Source: a virus. Taken from it: a DNA stretch of 22,955 bases. The position numbers and the translations under genes were made by a program. Below the pieces are notes generated by a model. It worked only from the letters and a program-made list of their open reading frames with translations, ran no database searches and was not told where the DNA came from. The stretch lies in IMG/VR virus record IMGVR_UViG_3300038456_000483, positions 1-22,955 of that record; one strand, given 5' to 3'. This document shows, piece by piece, positions 20,892 to 22,955 of this stretch (positions are counted from its first letter, which is position 1; each line of letters opens with the position of its first letter).

Positions 20892-21557
20892 ATGACCTGC
20901 ACGCAATGCAACGGGAACGGCCGAGTATTTTTCGGCGGACTCGGCCGCAAAAGCCACGTCGGACCTTGCCCGCAATGCGCTGCGCCCCCGATCCACGTCC
21001 TCACGCCCTTCTCGCGCCTGCCGATGCTCCCCAAGTTGCAAGCCGTATTGGAACCGCAGCAAGTCACCTGGCACCTGATTTGCCACTTCCCGGTCGAGTC
21101 ACCAGCCCCATGGATTCACGCCCACCAATGCGGCCCGTGCCCGACCGTGGGCTACGATATTTGCTACTGGAAACTGAACTGGTTCCTGCGGAAGCAAGAG
21201 CTCGACCCGGCCGCACGTTACGGGGTGATTTGCGATGACGATGCTTGCCAGCCTGACTATTTCGACCAGATACGGGCGGCCGGCGACGTGCCGGTCGTGA
21301 TCACCTCCCGCGACTTCGGCCGCGGGCACGGCGGCTTTCTCGCCGACAAGAAGAACATGAAACCGGGCAGCGTCGGATTTCAATTCTGGGTAATGGGCCA
21401 TATCCTCGCCAAGCTGGCCTTCGCCAACAGCCGCGCCGGGGACGGCATCATGGCCACCCAACTGGCCCACAATTACCCGACGACTTACCTGCCGAGAGCG
21501 GCAGGGTGGTACAACGCCCTCTCCAACGGCCGCGAGTTCCCCGGCAATTGCCTGTAA
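20892..21557 (+). CDS. Zinc-knuckle plus GT-A-like glycosyltransferase fusion
   Basis: This 221-aa protein starts with a DnaJ-type zinc-binding module: CTQCNGNG (residues 3-10) and CPQC near residues 26-29. The rest is GT-A-like. It begins with PPIHVLTPFSRLPMLPKL, a form of the TPxxRxxxLPxL start I know from family 2 glycosyltransferases, and has the acidic triplet CDDDACQPDYFDQI (D115-D117), a DxD-type metal-binding motif. The later part is rich in Gly and aromatic residues. AGGAG (20878-20882) lies nine bases upstream. It follows the GT4-like gene by four bases, so the two form a pair. It is the last gene of the forward operon. Confidence 0.65.
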   Translation: MTCTQCNGNGRVFFGGLGRKSHVGPCPQCAAPPIHVLTPFSRLPMLPKLQAVLEPQQVTWHLICHFPVESPAPWIHAHQCGPCPTVGYDICYWKLNWFLRKQELDPAARYGVICDDDACQPDYFDQIRAAGDVPVVITSRDFGRGHGGFLADKKNMKPGSVGFQFWVMGHILAKLAFANSRAGDGIMATQLAHNYPTTYLPRAAGWYNALSNGREFPGNCL

Positions 21558-21575
21558 CGCTAACTGGAAAGGGCA

Positions 21576-21926
21576 CTATGGCAATCGCAATAAGGAGCGG
21601 AGATTGCTTTCAAGGACAGACATTTCCGCAGCAGACAATCTGCCAATGACTCGCTCAACACGTCGCTGGTCAATTACCCGAATTTGACTTGTGAGTGCCA
21701 CCGATGGAGATCGGAGGCCGTTCGCATCAGTTGGTTCAACGATGAACGACCCATTAAATTTCTGTGCGGCAAGATTCGTGGTAAACGGAACGATTATCGC
21801 TGTCGACGACTTCGCTAGAGACGGGGTGTCTTGGACAACAACAGCGGGTCGATACCCGAACTGCTCCCTGCCGGCCGATCCCGCCGGACGCGGAATGTCA
21901 ACACGAACGATGTCTCCTCGCCGCAT
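21576..21926 (-). CDS. mazF: MazF/PemK-type endoribonuclease toxin
   Basis: This 116-aa protein is a MazF-family toxin, an RNase that cleaves mRNA at short sequences when its antitoxin is lost. Visible family features are MRRGDIVRVDIPRP at the N-terminus, GYRPAVVVQD, IIVPFTTNL, and SPSVALTSQIRVIDQRRVERVIGRL with the typical QIRxID core. The length is normal. The gene lies convergent to the phage operon, with its stop 19 bases from the GT gene stop. The upstream partner ends 20 bases before its start (21947). Base use is less GC-rich than in the phage genes, which suggests separate acquisition. Confidence 0.93.
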   Translation of the reverse strand: MRRGDIVRVDIPRPAGSAGREQFGYRPAVVVQDTPSLAKSSTAIIVPFTTNLAAQKFNGSFIVEPTDANGLRSPSVALTSQIRVIDQRRVERVIGRLSAAEMSVLESNLRSLLRLP

Positions 21927-21946
21927 CAGTTAAACATCTCCGGCAG

Positions 21947-22183
21947 TCATATATCGAGGCCGGGCCATGCCTCATCACTCGCAGCATCCCACGCTGCCAA
22001 CTCGTCTTGCAAACGCAGTTCATCCGACTGAACGGCTTGCCTTACAGGAAACATTAGGGATGAATCTTCATCCCCCGCGAACAGGCTGTACCCGACCCGT
22101 TCTCGCTTGCACTCGAATGGTGGCGTGAAAACATCATCCTTACCGACCACAATGACTCCGAGTTCTTCAGTACGGTGACGCAT
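21947..22183 (-). CDS. Probable divergent antitoxin of the MazF toxin
   Basis: This 78-aa protein precedes the toxin in the same operon, where the antitoxin belongs. Its C-terminus LQDELAAWDAASDEAWPGLDI is acidic with regularly placed aromatic residues, similar to toxin-binding tails of antitoxins. The N-terminal part (MRHRTEELGVIVVGKDDVFT) is not a clear AbrB/MazE or ribbon-helix-helix DNA-binding domain; FTPPFECKRERVGYSLFAG also fits no fold I know. I chose ATG 22183 over TTG 22198 because GGAG (22193-22196) lies nine bases upstream of the ATG. That GGAG is inside the end of the upstream gene, so the two are coupled. It may be an antitoxin without DNA binding. Confidence 0.55.
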   Translation of the reverse strand: MRHRTEELGVIVVGKDDVFTPPFECKRERVGYSLFAGDEDSSLMFPVRQAVQSDELRLQDELAAWDAASDEAWPGLDI

Positions 22184-22187
22184 TTCT

Positions 22188-22955
22188 TTATTCTCCAATT
22201 TCGGCCGTCAGCGTTGACAGCAGGTCATTTTTCACAAACGATTTGACTTTATCAAGCCGGCCAACGGCGGCATCCGTGGCGTTCTTATCCCAAGGTGCCC
22301 CCACCGGCCATTGACCGCTAACCTCCACGAAGAGTTTTGACGAATCGGCAGCGAACGACTCCACCTTCACCTCTGCTTGCCAGTCAGCCGACGCAACCGT
22401 TTTCGCCTTCTTGCGCTTGCTGGGTTGCTGTTCCTTCAACTCAAAAGCTGGCAGAACCAACCGCAACCCCAAAAGATGAATGGGACGCTTGAGCGGTCCT
22501 AATCTCCGATGATCCATGTGCATGATATGGGTCGTCAGAAAATCCCTGGAATCGCCGTCTATATCCAATGTAGCCGCGGCTTTTGCGGCACTTCCCAAAA
22601 CCAGCCTTGACGGGTTGCGCTCCCGAAATTGCTCCAGAATTATCGGGCAGCGTACCTCAAACCATTCAAGGGGGCTGGATTTCGGAGTTTTCGCGTCAAA
22701 CTGAATTCCTTGCTCCTGAACGACGATCCGAAACTCTCCGCCATCGCCGAAAGGTTGCACGATCTGCCAAGCGTTGTCCTCGATTTTTGCTCCTCGCGGA
22801 TCAATAAACTCTGACAACTTGGACACGAGATCCCATCCATCTTGCCGACCCAGCTTCACCGGCGGATGAAATTGTATCCCAATAAAATAGGCAATGAACT
22901 CAAGGTTCGCTTCTGGCAAAGGGCGGTTGGATGGTTCGCGGCCAGCGCTGCTCAT
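22188..22955 (-). CDS. 255-aa protein of unknown function, first gene of the toxin operon
   Basis: I do not recognise this 255-aa protein securely. It has mixed alpha/beta composition, no membrane segment, and a basic stretch (LKEQQPSKRKKAKTVASADW, about 173-192) that could bind nucleic acid. The later part contains SSKLFVEVSGQWPVG, then DAAVGRLDKVKSFVKNDLLSTL as a helical end. The overall order of elements loosely recalls TIGR04255-type proteins, but the match is weak. Its stop is four bases before the antitoxin ATG, so the three genes form one operon. The ATG is at the last base of the window, so its promoter is not visible. Confidence 0.7.
   Translation of the reverse strand: MSSAGREPSNRPLPEANLEFIAYFIGIQFHPPVKLGRQDGWDLVSKLSEFIDPRGAKIEDNAWQIVQPFGDGGEFRIVVQEQGIQFDAKTPKSSPLEWFEVRCPIILEQFRERNPSRLVLGSAAKAAATLDIDGDSRDFLTTHIMHMDHRRLGPLKRPIHLLGLRLVLPAFELKEQQPSKRKKAKTVASADWQAEVKVESFAADSSKLFVEVSGQWPVGAPWDKNATDAAVGRLDKVKSFVKNDLLSTLTAEIGE

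Noticed and set aside
22184-22198. TTG start for the antitoxin-like gene
   Set aside because: It would overlap the upstream gene, while ATG 22183 has GGAG at a good distance.
1-22955. Matching attL and attR direct repeats
   Set aside because: I compared the DNA around the integrase with that after 21557 by eye and found no convincing shared core. The second att site may lie outside the window.

Overview
The window is a compact, GC-rich prophage-like element followed by a toxin-antitoxin operon on the opposite strand. The tyrosine recombinase has the GINCGFG-type box I that I associate with planctomycete integrases. Weak or absent Shine-Dalgarno sequences, Ala/Pro/Asp-rich proteins and a LamG-type lectin-like gene fit the same group. 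A planctomycete host, perhaps Pirellulales-like, is therefore my best guess, but it is inference from style and not from a marker gene.

Layout. 1-1623 holds the integration/regulation end: a tyrosine recombinase, an intrinsic terminator, and a small excisionase-like winged-helix protein. 1624-1973 is a gene-free leader with inverted repeats and a candidate promoter. 1974-9444 is the packaging and head module: terminase large subunit, a giant portal protein that carries a ComEC-like metallo-beta-lactamase domain, a 64-aa protein, a strong terminator hairpin, and a maturation protease with an apparent internal start for a scaffold-like product. 9499-11497 encodes a decoration-like protein and the major capsid protein. 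11534-12100 encodes two small membrane proteins (spanin-like and holin-like). 12108-15476 has four adhesin, fibre or accessory structural genes. 15467-17488 is the neck and tail start: head-closure-like, HK97-gp10-like, tail-terminator-like and tail-tube-like proteins. 17505-19850 has four further structural genes of unclear role. 19853-21557 encodes two glycosyltransferase-like proteins, the second with an N-terminal zinc-knuckle. 21576-22955 (minus strand) encodes a MazF-type toxin, a probable unusual antitoxin, and an upstream 255-aa protein.

How it works together. The recombinase and excisionase-like protein would control integration. The terminase would pump DNA through the portal into a head built from the capsid, decoration and scaffold/protease products. 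Neck and tail proteins would complete the particle, and the glycosyltransferases may modify virion or host-surface glycans. No tape-measure protein, endolysin, replication gene, small terminase or CI-like repressor is recognisable. The element may be a reduced prophage, a capsid-encoding satellite, or a phage lineage whose other parts are too diverged for me to see.

The most interesting signals are the portal-metallo-beta-lactamase fusion with its flanking linker motifs; a recurrent Ser-Ser-Ser-Gly motif near the C-termini of six otherwise unrelated structural proteins; a lambda Nu3-like internal start inside the protease gene; heptamer repeats in the spacers around capsid genes; and a recombinase that appears to lack both catalytic arginines.
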